Counted from the stretch's first letter, positions 32,256-40,636 are shown. The stretch: DNA of 52,883 bases from a candidate division WOR-1 bacterium RIFOXYB2_FULL_36_35 (GCA_001771505.1 MEUA01000024.1:1-52883); one strand, 5' to 3'. Notes: generated by a model not told the origin, from the sequence alone. Made by a program: numbers and translations.

Positions 32256-32673
32256 TTACAGGAAAGAGAAAAATAGTCTTGGTGGAATTATCTTTCGTCC
32301 TGTAGCAGATGTTGTTTTGCAATCAAATATTGGCGCTGTTGAAGTCGGGATGTATATAGATTCGGGTGCGGATGTATCATTAATTCCTTTATCAATTGGC
32401 TTAGCCTTAGGATTTTCTCAAAAAGCTCATGAGATTAAAGAGATGAAAGGTATCTCGAGTGAACCAATCCCTTATGTCCTTAAAAAAGTTAATTTTATTT
32501 TTAACAACTTCAAAATCGAGGCAGAGATTGCATGGGCTCTTATAGAAGAAATTCCGATTTTATTAGGCAGAAAAGATATTTTTACAAGATTTAAAATAAT
32601 ATTTGATGAATCAAAAAAGAAAATTCTATTTAAGCCAGTGCCTGTTGTCTTAACGGCTCATGGAGCGTATTGA
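32233..32673 (+). CDS. Retropepsin-like aspartyl protease
   Basis: About 146 aa, the size of a single-lobe clan AA protease monomer. The catalytic motif is YIDSGADVSLIP with Asp43 in D-S-G-A, and the second conserved element ILLGRKDIFTRF matches the ILGRD-type strand-helix near the C-terminus of the family. Such proteases act as homodimers. No signal peptide or membrane helix is seen. Start is uncertain: ATG 32233 and ATG 32242 are both possible. It overlaps the small basic gene upstream, which suggests a two-gene cassette of unknown job. Confidence 0.65.
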   Translation: MFFMITFNYRKEKNSLGGIIFRPVADVVLQSNIGAVEVGMYIDSGADVSLIPLSIGLALGFSQKAHEIKEMKGISSEPIPYVLKKVNFIFNNFKIEAEIAWALIEEIPILLGRKDIFTRFKIIFDESKKKILFKPVPVVLTAHGAY

Positions 32674-32675
32674 AT

Positions 32676-32845
32676 ATGGTTGACACGCAAAAAACACCTT
32701 TATATGCAAAACCTTTAATAAGATTTGATTCTGATTGTTTTTCTCCTGAAATATTTAAAAAAGCTAAAATATGTCATATAAAGAAGAGATACAAAACAGC
32801 ATAAAGAATATATTGAACAAAGCAGATGAATTAGCCGTTTCTTAA
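32676..32845 (+). pseudogene. Possible frameshifted small gene
   Basis: A 42-codon frame starting at ATG 32676 (MVDTQKTPLYAKPLIRFDS...) runs into a different frame reading MSYKEEIQNSIKNILNKADELAVS (32771-32845), which looks like a natural helical C-terminus. One frameshift near 32770 would join them into a ~56-aa protein. No RBS is clear. Low confidence. Confidence 0.3.
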
Positions 32846-32852
32846 TAAAAAA

Positions 32853-32881
32853 TTGCAATTCTTTGTCTGGTTTGGTAAAAT
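32853..32881 (+). promoter_or_regulatory. Promoter of the antitoxin gene
   Basis: TTGCAA (32853-32858), 17-bp spacer, TAAAAT (32876-32881): same boxes and spacing as the 39-bp duplicated promoter but with a different spacer sequence. Confidence 0.6.
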
Positions 32882-32906
32882 GATTTTGTAAAAAGAGGTG
32901 TTTATT

Positions 32907-33143
32907 ATGCCAAAAGTTGAAGAAAAATTTAGAGTTATTCATTTGACGAGACCAACTGTCATTGAAGAACCGATGGTTTTAATTTCTATCGAAGAATATG
33001 AAGAGTTGCTTGAAGATGCAGAAATCGCAAAAAGTAAGACTTTAACAAAAGAAATTGAGCAAGCCAGAAAAAATTTCAAAAAAGGGAAAGGCATCTTGTT
33101 GGAAGATGCAATAAAGTCAGTTGAAAAACATCAAACTAGATAA
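32907..33143 (+). CDS. Phd/YefM-type antitoxin
   Basis: 78 aa. The central MVLISIEEYEELLED resembles the Phd/YefM antitoxin core in which a strand leads into a helix, followed by a charged, probably disordered C-terminus that would wrap the toxin. ATG 32907 with AAGAGG upstream fits. The toxin-coding frame begins within its last codons (TTG 33121), the usual overlap for RelE/ParE modules. Because that toxin is broken, this antitoxin is now an orphan. Confidence 0.65.
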   Translation: MPKVEEKFRVIHLTRPTVIEEPMVLISIEEYEELLEDAEIAKSKTLTKEIEQARKNFKKGKGILLEDAIKSVEKHQTR

Positions 33144-33375
33144 AAAAGCCTAAAAAAATCTTGCCAAATTATTCCACAGCGATAAACACATCTATTTTAA
33201 ACTTAAGGAAGCCTTATTTTCTTTAGCGAAGGCTCCTTTCCCTGGAAAACCTTTGGTGGGGGATAAAAAGGGTTGTTTTAGAATTAGAGTTGGTGATTAT
33301 CGTATAATATACGAAATTGCCGGAGATGAAATCTGGATAATTAAAATAGGACATCGTAAAGATGTTTATAGATAA
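33121..33375 (+). pseudogene. RelE/ParE-family toxin with in-frame nonsense codon
   Basis: An 84-codon frame ending ...FRIRVGDYRIIYEIAGDEIWIIKIGHRKDVYR is a clear RelE/ParE toxin C-terminus (YRIIYE and IGHRKDVYR are diagnostic). Reading back in frame, it aligns to the family through KNLAKLFHSDKHIYFKLKEALFSLAKAPFPGKPLVGD. Codon 11 is TAA (33151-33153), where relatives usually have Glu or Lys in SKKAEKNL. There is no ATG, GTG or TTG between that stop and codon ~42. The upstream piece (TTG 33121, KNIKLDKKA) is in frame and overlaps the antitoxin. The toxin is therefore probably inactivated by a single substitution; sequencing error is possible. Confidence 0.7.
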
Positions 33376-33389
33376 AATTTCTTTTTGTC

Positions 33390-33428
33390 AAATTGCAATT
33401 CCTCTCCATTTCTGCTAAAATTTAAAAA
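33390..33428 (+). promoter_or_regulatory. Duplicated promoter, copy 2 (fabH operon)
   Basis: TTGCAA (33393-33398), 17-bp spacer, TAAAAT (33416-33421), in a 39-base block identical to 31994-32032. Predicted start ~33428, giving an 18-nt leader without SD before fabH. Confidence 0.7.
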
Positions 33429-33445
33429 CATTTTCGTTTTAAATC

Positions 33446-34411
33446 ATGAGAGCAAAAATTATAGGCACAGGATCCTATCTTCCTGAAAAAATTGTGACAA
33501 ATGATGACCTTTCAAAGATGGTTGAAACTTCAGATGAATGGATTACAACCCGTACAGGCATAAAGGCGCGGAGAGTTACGGATTACGGAACAACAACTTC
33601 AGATTTAGCTGTAAATGCGGCTAAAAAAGCTATTGAATCATCTGGAATTAATCCTTTAGAATTAGATTTTATTATAGTGGCAACCTGTACTCCTGATACT
33701 CTTTTTCCGTCTGTTGCTTGTATTCTTCAAGATAGACTTGGCGCAAAAAATGCAGGCGCCCTTGATGTTTCTGCTGCCTGTTCAGGGTTTAATTTTGCAT
33801 TGGCAACCGCTGCAAGTTTTATAGAATCCGGCAAATATAAAAATATTCTTGTCGTTGGCGCTGATACTTTAACAAAATATCTTGATTGGCAGGACAGAAA
33901 CACTTGTGTCCTTTTTGGAGATGGGGCGGGGGCTGTTGTTCTCCAAGCGACGGAAGAGGATTGTGGGATATTAAGCAGTTATCTGAAAGCAAAGGGGGAG
34001 GGGGGACAGTTTCTTGTTATGCCGGGAGGGGGATCTAAAGATCCTGAACTTAGAAATAGCAGATTTATTAACATGAATGGCAAAGAGGTTTTTAAATTTG
34101 CGGTTAAAGCTCTTGAAGAGTCTGTTGTTGAGGCCTTGAAACTTGCCCACCTTGAGCTTGAAGATATAGATTTTTTAATTCCTCATCAGGCAAATATCAG
34201 GATAATAGATCATGTCTTAAAGAAATTTAACTTGCCAAAAGATAAAGTTTATGTTAATTTGCAGAATTACGGGAACACGTCGGCAGCTTCTGTCTCGATA
34301 GCACTTGACGAAGCTGTTAAAATAAATAAAATTAAAAAAGGCGACATAGTTGTCCTTTCTGGCTTTGGAGCCGGACTTACGTATGCCGCCAATGTTTTAA
34401 AATGGGGGTAG
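33446..34411 (+). CDS. fabH: 3-oxoacyl-ACP synthase III (FabH)
   Basis: 321 aa. It condenses acetyl-CoA (or branched acyl-CoA) with malonyl-ACP to start type II fatty-acid synthesis. The catalytic triad is in place: Cys112 in SAACSGF, His247 in IPHQAN and Asn277 in NYGNTSA, with the family start MRAKIIGTGSYLPEKIVTN. First gene of the fab/etf operon; the leader is short and no SD is seen. The next gene starts six bases after its stop. Confidence 0.95.
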   Translation: MRAKIIGTGSYLPEKIVTNDDLSKMVETSDEWITTRTGIKARRVTDYGTTTSDLAVNAAKKAIESSGINPLELDFIIVATCTPDTLFPSVACILQDRLGAKNAGALDVSAACSGFNFALATAASFIESGKYKNILVVGADTLTKYLDWQDRNTCVLFGDGAGAVVLQATEEDCGILSSYLKAKGEGGQFLVMPGGGSKDPELRNSRFINMNGKEVFKFAVKALEESVVEALKLAHLELEDIDFLIPHQANIRIIDHVLKKFNLPKDKVYVNLQNYGNTSAASVSIALDEAVKINKIKKGDIVVLSGFGAGLTYAANVLKWG

Positions 34412-34417
34412 TATAAA

Positions 34418-35575
34418 ATGTTGGATTATGGTTTTACAGAAGAACAGATAATGGTTAGAGAATTGGTGAGAAAAATAGCGCTTGAAAAGGTGTTGCCTGT
34501 TAGGGCGGAGCTTGATGAGAAAGGGATATTCCCGAAAGATATTTTAAAAGTTTTGTCGGATGCGGATCTTTGCGGTTTATATGTTCCTGAAGAGTACGGA
34601 GGGTTCGGGCAGGATATACTCTCCTTTTGTATTGCGACAGAAGAATTGAGTCGAGTATGTGGCGGAGTTGGCGTTACCTTTGCAGCTTCGGCTCTTGGAG
34701 CTAGTCCAATTTTGCTCTTTGGAACCGAAGAACAAAAGAAAAAATATATGCCAGAGATTGCTAAGGGGACCAAACTTGCCGCTTTTGGTTTGACAGAAGC
34801 AAATGCCGGTTCAGATGCCGGAGGGATTGAAACCACAGCCGTAAAAGATGGGGATTATTATATTTTAAATGGAACAAAGCAGTGGATAACAAATGGGGGG
34901 GAGGCGGATACTTATACTGTTGTTGCGATGACAGATAAGAAAAAAGGCGCTCGTGGAGCAACGGCTTTTATCTTGGAAAAAGGGACTCCTGGTTTTGATT
35001 TTGGTAAAAAAGAAGATAAGATGGGAATCCGCTGTTCCGCAACTCGTGAGCTGGTTTTCCAAAACTGTAAAATCAACAAAGAGCAGATTTTAGGCAAAGA
35101 AGGGATGGGTTTTATAGTTGCTATGAAGACCCTTGATATGACTCGACCTGGAATAGGCGCTCAAGCTGTTGGGATTGCTCAAGGAGCGCTTGATGAGGCT
35201 GTTAAATATGCGAAAGAGAGAATTCAATTTGGCAGACCGATTATCGCTCTTCAGGCAATTCAGCATATGCTTGCTGATATGGCTACGCGTATAGAGGCTT
35301 CTCGTGCTTTGGTTTACAGTGTTGCAAAAGCCATGAATAATGGGGCAAAGGATTTTACAAAAGAGGCTAGTATGGCAAAGCTTTTTGCTTCTGATACTGC
35401 GATGTATGTTACGACTGAAGCAGTTCAAATTTTGGGCGGGTACGGATATATGAAAGAATATCCTGTTGAAAAAATGATGCGAGATGCAAAAATTACTCAG
35501 ATATACGAAGGGACCAATCAGATACAGAGAAATCAAATAGGATTGGCTTTGATTAAAGAGAGTGCTAGGAGATAG
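34418..35575 (+). CDS. Acyl-CoA dehydrogenase (Bcd/CarC-like)
   Basis: 385 aa, normal length for short-chain acyl-CoA dehydrogenases. FAD-contact motifs FGLTEANAGSDAGG and YEGTNQIQRNQIG are present, the latter including the catalytic Glu of short-chain members. It carries electrons to or from an electron-transfer flavoprotein. Being followed by etfB and a ferredoxin-fused etfA, it is a good candidate for the enoyl-CoA-reducing subunit of an electron-bifurcating complex (like butyryl-CoA or caffeyl-CoA reductase). SD GGGGG(T) overlaps the end of fabH. Confidence 0.88.
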   Translation: MLDYGFTEEQIMVRELVRKIALEKVLPVRAELDEKGIFPKDILKVLSDADLCGLYVPEEYGGFGQDILSFCIATEELSRVCGGVGVTFAASALGASPILLFGTEEQKKKYMPEIAKGTKLAAFGLTEANAGSDAGGIETTAVKDGDYYILNGTKQWITNGGEADTYTVVAMTDKKKGARGATAFILEKGTPGFDFGKKEDKMGIRCSATRELVFQNCKINKEQILGKEGMGFIVAMKTLDMTRPGIGAQAVGIAQGALDEAVKYAKERIQFGRPIIALQAIQHMLADMATRIEASRALVYSVAKAMNNGAKDFTKEASMAKLFASDTAMYVTTEAVQILGGYGYMKEYPVEKMMRDAKITQIYEGTNQIQRNQIGLALIKESARR

Positions 35576-35589
35576 ATATTACATTCCGA

Positions 35590-35665
35590 GTATAGCGAGG
35601 TTGTGTCTTCCAATGTTTTGCTTCGCTAGATGTTTCATTTTGTTCAGCATGACAAAATCTAAAGC
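35590..35665. repeat. Possible dispersed repeat between acyl-CoA dehydrogenase and etfB
   Basis: In reverse complement it starts TGTCATGCTGAAC and ends near CTCGGAAT, the look of short genome-dispersed repeats found in many bacteria. Only one copy is seen in the window, so the call is tentative. Confidence 0.3.
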
Positions 35666-35678
35666 TTAGAGGGAATAA

Positions 35679-36464
35679 ATGGACATTATAGTATGTATTA
35701 AACAGGTTCCTGATACGACAGAGGTTAAAATTAATCCTGAAACAAATACTTTAGTTCGTGAAGGGGTTCCTTCTATAATAAACCCTTTTGACGAAAACGC
35801 AGTTGAAGAGGCGCTTCGTCTACGCGAAAAAAATGGGGGGAAGGTGACTGTTATTACAATGGGGCCCCCACAGGCGAAAGAGGCGTTAAAACAGGTTATT
35901 GCCATGGGTGTTGACGAGGTCATTTTGGTTTCAGATAGAGCTTTTGCTGGATCTGATACATGGGCTACTTCTTATACTTTAGCTCAAGCCATAAAGAAAA
36001 TCGGAAAATTTGATCTTATTTTTTGTGGCAAACAGGCAATTGATGGGGATACCGCTCAAGTTGGGCCTGGAATTGCAGAATGGCTTAATATTTCTCAAGT
36101 TACTTTTGCAGTGAAGATTGAGCTTACAGGGACTACTATTAAGGTTGAAAGGCTTCTTGAAGAGTTAAATGAGGTGGTCATAGCCCCTCTTCCTTGTTTG
36201 CTTACAGTTGTTAAACAGATAAACGAACCAAGGGTCCCATCTCTCAAGGGGATGATGAAAGCTAAAAAAGCTGAAATCAAAACATTAAGCGCCGCAGATA
36301 TAGGAGCAGACATTCAAAAGACAGGGCTTAATGGCTCTCCTACCAGAGTTGTAAAAATATTTACACCTCCGCAAAAAGGGAGTGGAGAGATAATTTCAGG
36401 CGAAACGACAGAAGAGATAGTTTCTAATGTTGTGGCAAAACTTCAAGAGAGGAAACTTGTCTGA
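35679..36464 (+). CDS. etfB: Electron-transfer flavoprotein beta subunit
   Basis: 261 aa. Starts MDIIVCIKQVPDTTEVKI, the standard EtfB opening, with the nucleotide loop segment DLIFCGKQAIDGDTAQVGP. In bifurcating Etfs this subunit binds the FAD that oxidises NADH and splits electrons. SD GAGGG before ATG 35679. Its stop overlaps the etfA start as TGATG. Confidence 0.92.
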   Translation: MDIIVCIKQVPDTTEVKINPETNTLVREGVPSIINPFDENAVEEALRLREKNGGKVTVITMGPPQAKEALKQVIAMGVDEVILVSDRAFAGSDTWATSYTLAQAIKKIGKFDLIFCGKQAIDGDTAQVGPGIAEWLNISQVTFAVKIELTGTTIKVERLLEELNEVVIAPLPCLLTVVKQINEPRVPSLKGMMKAKKAEIKTLSAADIGADIQKTGLNGSPTRVVKIFTPPQKGSGEIISGETTEEIVSNVVAKLQERKLV

Positions 36465-37669
36465 TGGGAATAAAAGTCTTACTTGATAAATGTATAGGAT
36501 GTACTCTTTGTGTTAAAGCTTGTCCTTTTGCTGCAATTAGTATGCAGGACAAAAAAGCTGTGATTGATCTTAATACGTGTACTCTTTGCGGCGCTTGTCT
36601 TCCTGTTTGTAAGTTTAATGCCATAGAACTTGAAAAAAAAGAAGCTGTTTCAGGTACTATTGATAAAAGTTCTTATAAGAACATATGGGTTTTTGTTGAA
36701 CATCATGAGGGAGATGTCCATCCTGTATCTTATGAGTTGCTTACAGAAGGAAGAAAACTTGCGGAGGATTTAAACTGTGAGGTTGCGGCAGTTTTGCTTG
36801 GAGATGATGCTATAGAAAAAGAGATTGACACTCTTTTTTCTTACGGCGCTGATAAAGTTTACTTGTCGACACATTCAGAGTTTAAAGAATATAGAACAGC
36901 TCCCTATTCCAGAACAGTTACAGAGATGATAAAAAAATTTAAGCCGGAGATATTTTTGATTGGAGCTACAACTACGGGCAGGGATTTAGCTGCCAGGTTG
37001 GCAATTAGAGTAAATGCCGGGCTTACCGCGGATTGTACCGGGTTATCGATTGATATGCAACAAAAAATTTTAAATCAGACACGTCCCGCGTTTGGCGGTA
37101 ATATTATGGCTACAATCATATCTCCAAACCACAGACCTCAGATGGCAACGGTTAGGCCGAAAGTTTTTAAAAGGGTCAAGATTCAGGGGGCAAGCGCCAG
37201 GGGGGAACTTATCAAGTTTGATCCTGTGATAAATCAAGAGGATTTAGCCGTTAAGATTTTAGAGGCCATAAAAGATGAAAGCGCCAAGGTGAATCTTCAA
37301 GAGGCAGAAATTATTGTTTCTGGCGGGCGAGGTATTTGTGACCCTAAAAATTTTAAATTGATTGAGGAACTTGCAAGTTGTCTTTCTGGCGCTGTTGGGG
37401 CATCTCGTGCAACTGTTGATGCCGGATGGATTTCTGCTCATCATCAAGTGGGACAGACAGGGAAAACCGTTGCTCCAAAGGTTTATATAGCATGTGGTAT
37501 TTCAGGTAAAATTCAACATTTAGTAGGGATGCAAGGGTCAGATACCATTATAGCTATAAACAAAGATCCTGATGCTCCAATCTTTAAAGTTGCGACATAT
37601 GGAATAATTGGAGATTGTTTAGAAATAATTCCGGCTCTTATAAAAAAGATTAAGGAGATTAAAGGTTGA
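36464..37669 (+). CDS. etfA: EtfA with N-terminal 2[4Fe-4S] ferredoxin domain
   Basis: 401 aa. Residues 7-60 are a bacterial-type ferredoxin: CIGCTLCVKACP and CTLCGACLPVCK give eight cysteines for two [4Fe-4S] clusters. The rest is EtfA, with the FAD-binding C-terminus GASRATVDAGW...HQVGQTGKTVAPKVYIACGISGKIQH...INKDPDAPIF. Ferredoxin-fused EtfA subunits are known from caffeyl-CoA reductase (CarE) and lactate dehydrogenase (LctC) of Acetobacterium, both electron-bifurcating. This implies ferredoxin reduction coupled to acyl-CoA reduction. The stop overlaps the fabD start. Confidence 0.92.
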   Translation: MGIKVLLDKCIGCTLCVKACPFAAISMQDKKAVIDLNTCTLCGACLPVCKFNAIELEKKEAVSGTIDKSSYKNIWVFVEHHEGDVHPVSYELLTEGRKLAEDLNCEVAAVLLGDDAIEKEIDTLFSYGADKVYLSTHSEFKEYRTAPYSRTVTEMIKKFKPEIFLIGATTTGRDLAARLAIRVNAGLTADCTGLSIDMQQKILNQTRPAFGGNIMATIISPNHRPQMATVRPKVFKRVKIQGASARGELIKFDPVINQEDLAVKILEAIKDESAKVNLQEAEIIVSGGRGICDPKNFKLIEELASCLSGAVGASRATVDAGWISAHHQVGQTGKTVAPKVYIACGISGKIQHLVGMQGSDTIIAINKDPDAPIFKVATYGIIGDCLEIIPALIKKIKEIKG

Positions 37670-38568
37670 AAACCGCGTTTATATTCCCTGGGCAGGGGAG
37701 CCAGCTTGTAGGTATGGGAAAAGGGTTTGCGGAGGCTCTTTTAGACCAAGCAAATGAAGTTTTAGGAATTGACTTAAAAAGGATCTGTTTTGAAGGTTCC
37801 CAAGAGGAACTTAAAAAGACAGAGATAAGCCAACCTGCAATATTGACAGTAAGCATAGCTGCTTTTGATATTTTAAAAAGCAAAAATATAAAACCTGATT
37901 ATGTTGCAGGGCATTCTCTTGGAGAATATTCTGCTTTGGTTGCAGCTGAATCTATCAACTTCAAGGATGCGGTTAGACTGGTTTACTTGAGAGGAAAGTT
38001 TATGCAGGAGGCTGTTCCTATAGGACAAGGGGCTATGGCGGCTATTTTGATGCTTGATAAAGAACAAATCAAAGAATGTTGCGATAAAGCAAAAGATAAA
38101 GGCGTTGTTCAAATAGCAAATTTTAATGCTCCGGGCCAGATTGTGATATCAGGAGAGAGAGAGGCTGTTTTAGCTGCTTCTGCTTTTTGTAAAGAAGCGG
38201 GGGCAAAAAGAATAATTCCTCTTGCTGTTTCTGCCCCGTTTCATAGTATTTTAATGCAAAAGGCGGCGGATAAGTTGAAAATAGAGCTTGATAAAATAAA
38301 TATAAAAGATGCTAATGTCCCTCTTGTTTCTAATATTGATGCGGAGCCTGTTACGTCTGCCTTAAAAATAAAAGAAAATTTATACAGTCAAGTGGTGGGA
38401 TCTGTTTTGTGGGAGGATTCTGTCAAAAAAATGGTCTCTCTTGGAGTTGAAAAATTTATTGAAGTTGGTCCGGGTAATGTATTGTGCGGACTGGTTAAAA
38501 AGATTGATCCTACTTTGGTTAGGGTTCAAAATTTTGAATCCGTACTACTAGAAGGCTTTGGGAGGTAA
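37666..38568 (+). CDS. fabD: Malonyl-CoA:ACP transacylase (FabD)
   Basis: 300 aa. Transfers malonyl from CoA to ACP. Starts KTAFIFPGQGSQLVGMG; the nucleophile is Ser84 in GHSLGEYSAL, with the His in SAPFHS completing the dyad. TTG 37666 is supported as start by AAGGAG eight bases upstream and a four-base overlap with the etfA stop. fabG begins two bases after its stop. Confidence 0.93.
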   Translation: MKTAFIFPGQGSQLVGMGKGFAEALLDQANEVLGIDLKRICFEGSQEELKKTEISQPAILTVSIAAFDILKSKNIKPDYVAGHSLGEYSALVAAESINFKDAVRLVYLRGKFMQEAVPIGQGAMAAILMLDKEQIKECCDKAKDKGVVQIANFNAPGQIVISGEREAVLAASAFCKEAGAKRIIPLAVSAPFHSILMQKAADKLKIELDKINIKDANVPLVSNIDAEPVTSALKIKENLYSQVVGSVLWEDSVKKMVSLGVEKFIEVGPGNVLCGLVKKIDPTLVRVQNFESVLLEGFGR

Positions 38569-38570
38569 TT

Positions 38571-39317
38571 ATGAAATTAAAAGATAAAGTAGCTTTTGTT
38601 ACAGGGGCTGCCCAGGGGATTGGAAAGTCTATTGCGGAAGCTTTGGCGAGAGAAGGGGCGGATATCATAGTTTCTGATATCAACCTTGAACTTGCGGTGC
38701 AAACTGCCGCTGAGATAGAAAAAATCGGGGTTAAAACAATGGCGCTTAAAACAAATGTTTCCGATTTTTGTGACGTTGAAAACGGAGTTGAGCAATCAGT
38801 TAAACAGATGGGGAAAATTGATATTCTTGTAAATAATGCTGGCATTACGCGGGATACATTGCTTATGAGAATGAAAAAAGAGGATTGGGACGCAGTGATC
38901 AATGTAAACTTAACTGGTGTTTTTAATTGCACTAAAATTATTTCTGCTTTGATGATTAAGCAACGTTCTGGTAAAATAGTCAGTATTGCGTCTATTGTTG
39001 GAGAGATGGGGAATGTGGGACAGACAAATTATGCTGCTGCCAAAGCAGGGGTTATTGGGATGACAAAGACAGTGGCTCGGGAGCTAGCTTCAAGAGGTAT
39101 TTGCGTAAACGCTGTAGCTCCGGGATTTATTCAAACGGCAATGACAGACAAGCTTAGCGAAGATGTTAAAAATAAAATGGTCGAAGTTATTCCATTAAAG
39201 AGAATGGGAACGCCTACAGAAGTTGCAAAGGCTGTCTTGTTTTTAGCTGGGCCTGATTCAGATTATATTACGGGCCAAATCATCAATGTTAACGGTGGAA
39301 TGCTAATGAATACCTGA
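38571..39317 (+). CDS. fabG: 3-oxoacyl-ACP reductase (FabG)
   Basis: 248 aa. Reduces 3-oxoacyl-ACP with NADPH. Short-chain dehydrogenase motifs: TGAAQGIG cofactor loop, NNAGITRD, SIASIVGEMGN with the Ser, YAAAKAG with Tyr and Lys, and the C-terminal GQIINVNGGM typical of FabG. SD GGGAGG before ATG. Confidence 0.95.
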   Translation: MKLKDKVAFVTGAAQGIGKSIAEALAREGADIIVSDINLELAVQTAAEIEKIGVKTMALKTNVSDFCDVENGVEQSVKQMGKIDILVNNAGITRDTLLMRMKKEDWDAVINVNLTGVFNCTKIISALMIKQRSGKIVSIASIVGEMGNVGQTNYAAAKAGVIGMTKTVARELASRGICVNAVAPGFIQTAMTDKLSEDVKNKMVEVIPLKRMGTPTEVAKAVLFLAGPDSDYITGQIINVNGGMLMNT

Positions 39318-39320
39318 TAA

Positions 39321-39368
39321 AGTGTACAGTGAACAGTAAAAACAAGAAATAGCTTACTACTGTACACT
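39321..39368 (+). promoter_or_regulatory. Inverted repeat before acpP
   Basis: AGTGTACAGT (39321-39330) and ACTGTACACT (39359-39368) are perfect 10-bp complements separated by 28 bases, and AACTGTAAAC-like variants follow. It could be a hairpin that adjusts acpP expression within the operon or a small repeat insertion. Confidence 0.5.
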
Positions 39369-39414
39369 GTAAACAATAAACTGTAAACTTATTACAAAAA
39401 AGGAGGAAAAGTAA

Positions 39415-39657
39415 ATGAACGAGAATGAAGTGTTAGAAAAGGTAAAAAAGGTAGTTGTAGAACAGTTGGGAGTTTCTGAGGCGGAGGCAAAAAAGGAGTC
39501 TTCCTATGTTGATGATTTAGGAGCTGATTCTTTGGATACGGTAGAATTGGTAATGGCATTGGAAGAGGCTTTTGGTACTGAAATCCCCGATGAAGATGCT
39601 GAAAAGATTAAAACGGTTGGGGATACGGTAACTTATATAATGTCACATCAAAAATAA
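39415..39657 (+). CDS. acpP: Acyl carrier protein
   Basis: 80 aa, acidic. Ser39 in [17 protein letters not shown] is the phosphopantetheine attachment site. Strong SD (AAAGGAGG). Carries the growing acyl chain for the surrounding Fab enzymes. Confidence 0.97.
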   Translation: MNENEVLEKVKKVVVEQLGVSEAEAKKESSYVDDLGADSLDTVELVMALEEAFGTEIPDEDAEKIKTVGDTVTYIMSHQK

Positions 39658-39679
39658 ATTTTAATAAGGTTATAATTAT

Positions 39680-40636
39680 TTGAAATTACCTCAATTAAAA
39701 ATAGGAGATTTAATCGCGCAGGTGCCGATTATTCAGGGGGGGATGGCAGTTAGGATTTCCACGGGAAATTTGGCAGGTGCTGTTGCTGCAGCACAAGGGA
39801 TAGGTGTAATTGGCGCTTCAGGGATGACTTTTGATGAATTGGCAGATGAAATAAGGATTGCAAGAAAGAAAGCTTTAGATGGTATTATCGCCATAAATAT
39901 TATGTTTGCTGCTCGTGAGTTTTTGGGGATTGTAAATACAGCAATAAAAGAAAAGATTGACTTTATAATTACAGGAGCCGGATTTTCTAGAGATATTTTT
40001 AGAATAGGCCGTGAAAAAAATATTCCCATTGTTCCTATAGTATCTAGCGCTAAGCTTGCTAAACTTGCCGAAAAGAGCGGAGCGTCCGCGGTTATTGTTG
40101 AAGGGAAAGAGGCTGGCGGACATCTTGGAACTGATAGATCGATATTTGATATTCTTCCGGAAATTTTAAAAGCAGTGAAGATTCCTGTTATTGCTGCAGG
40201 GGGATTGGTAACAGGGGAACTTATTGCAAAAGCTTTTAGAATGGGTGCTTCTGGCGTACAGCTTGCTACAAGGTTTGTTTTATCAGAAGAGTGTAATGCT
40301 TCTTTGCCTTTCAAAAAAAGATACCAGGATGCCAGAGAAGAGGATGTTGTTTTAATTGAATCGCCGGTTGGTATGCCTGGTAGGGCTTTGCGTACCCCTT
40401 TTGTAGATGAAATTATATCTGGGACCGCGCCAAAACCTGTTGGTTGTGACTATTGCTTGAAAAATTGTTCTCTGAAATATTGCATAATACAAGCATTAAT
40501 CCGTTCTCAAAAGGGTGACATTGACAATGGAATTGTTTTTTCCGGTGAAAAGGTTTGGCAGTTAAAAGATCGTAGAATTAAGCCGGCTAAAGAGATAATG
40601 AATGATATTATTTCCGAAATCGAGGAGGTCCCTTGA
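39680..40636 (+). CDS. fabK: FMN-dependent enoyl-ACP reductase (FabK) family
   Basis: 318 aa. TIM-barrel flavoprotein of the FabK/nitronate monooxygenase group: PIIQGGMAVRIS at the start, VEGKEAGGHLG, and AAGGLVTGELIAKAFRMGASGVQLATRFVLSEEC for FMN phosphate binding. FabK reduces enoyl-ACP in the last step of each elongation cycle, and no fabI is nearby. The C-terminal part has clustered cysteines (CDYCLKNCSLKYC), possibly a metal or Fe-S site. TTG 39680 is the likely start, with a TAAGG about ten bases before. Its end overlaps fabF (TGATG). Confidence 0.85.
   Translation: MKLPQLKIGDLIAQVPIIQGGMAVRISTGNLAGAVAAAQGIGVIGASGMTFDELADEIRIARKKALDGIIAINIMFAAREFLGIVNTAIKEKIDFIITGAGFSRDIFRIGREKNIPIVPIVSSAKLAKLAEKSGASAVIVEGKEAGGHLGTDRSIFDILPEILKAVKIPVIAAGGLVTGELIAKAFRMGASGVQLATRFVLSEECNASLPFKKRYQDAREEDVVLIESPVGMPGRALRTPFVDEIISGTAPKPVGCDYCLKNCSLKYCIIQALIRSQKGDIDNGIVFSGEKVWQLKDRRIKPAKEIMNDIISEIEEVP

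Noticed and set aside
34426-35536. Several long frames antisense to the acyl-CoA dehydrogenase gene
   Set aside because: They overlap a strongly supported gene and show low-complexity translations typical of shadow frames.
39671-39676. TATAAT just before fabK as a separate promoter
   Set aside because: Only three bases from the TTG start and without a -35; fabK is more simply explained as an operon member with a TAAGG RBS.
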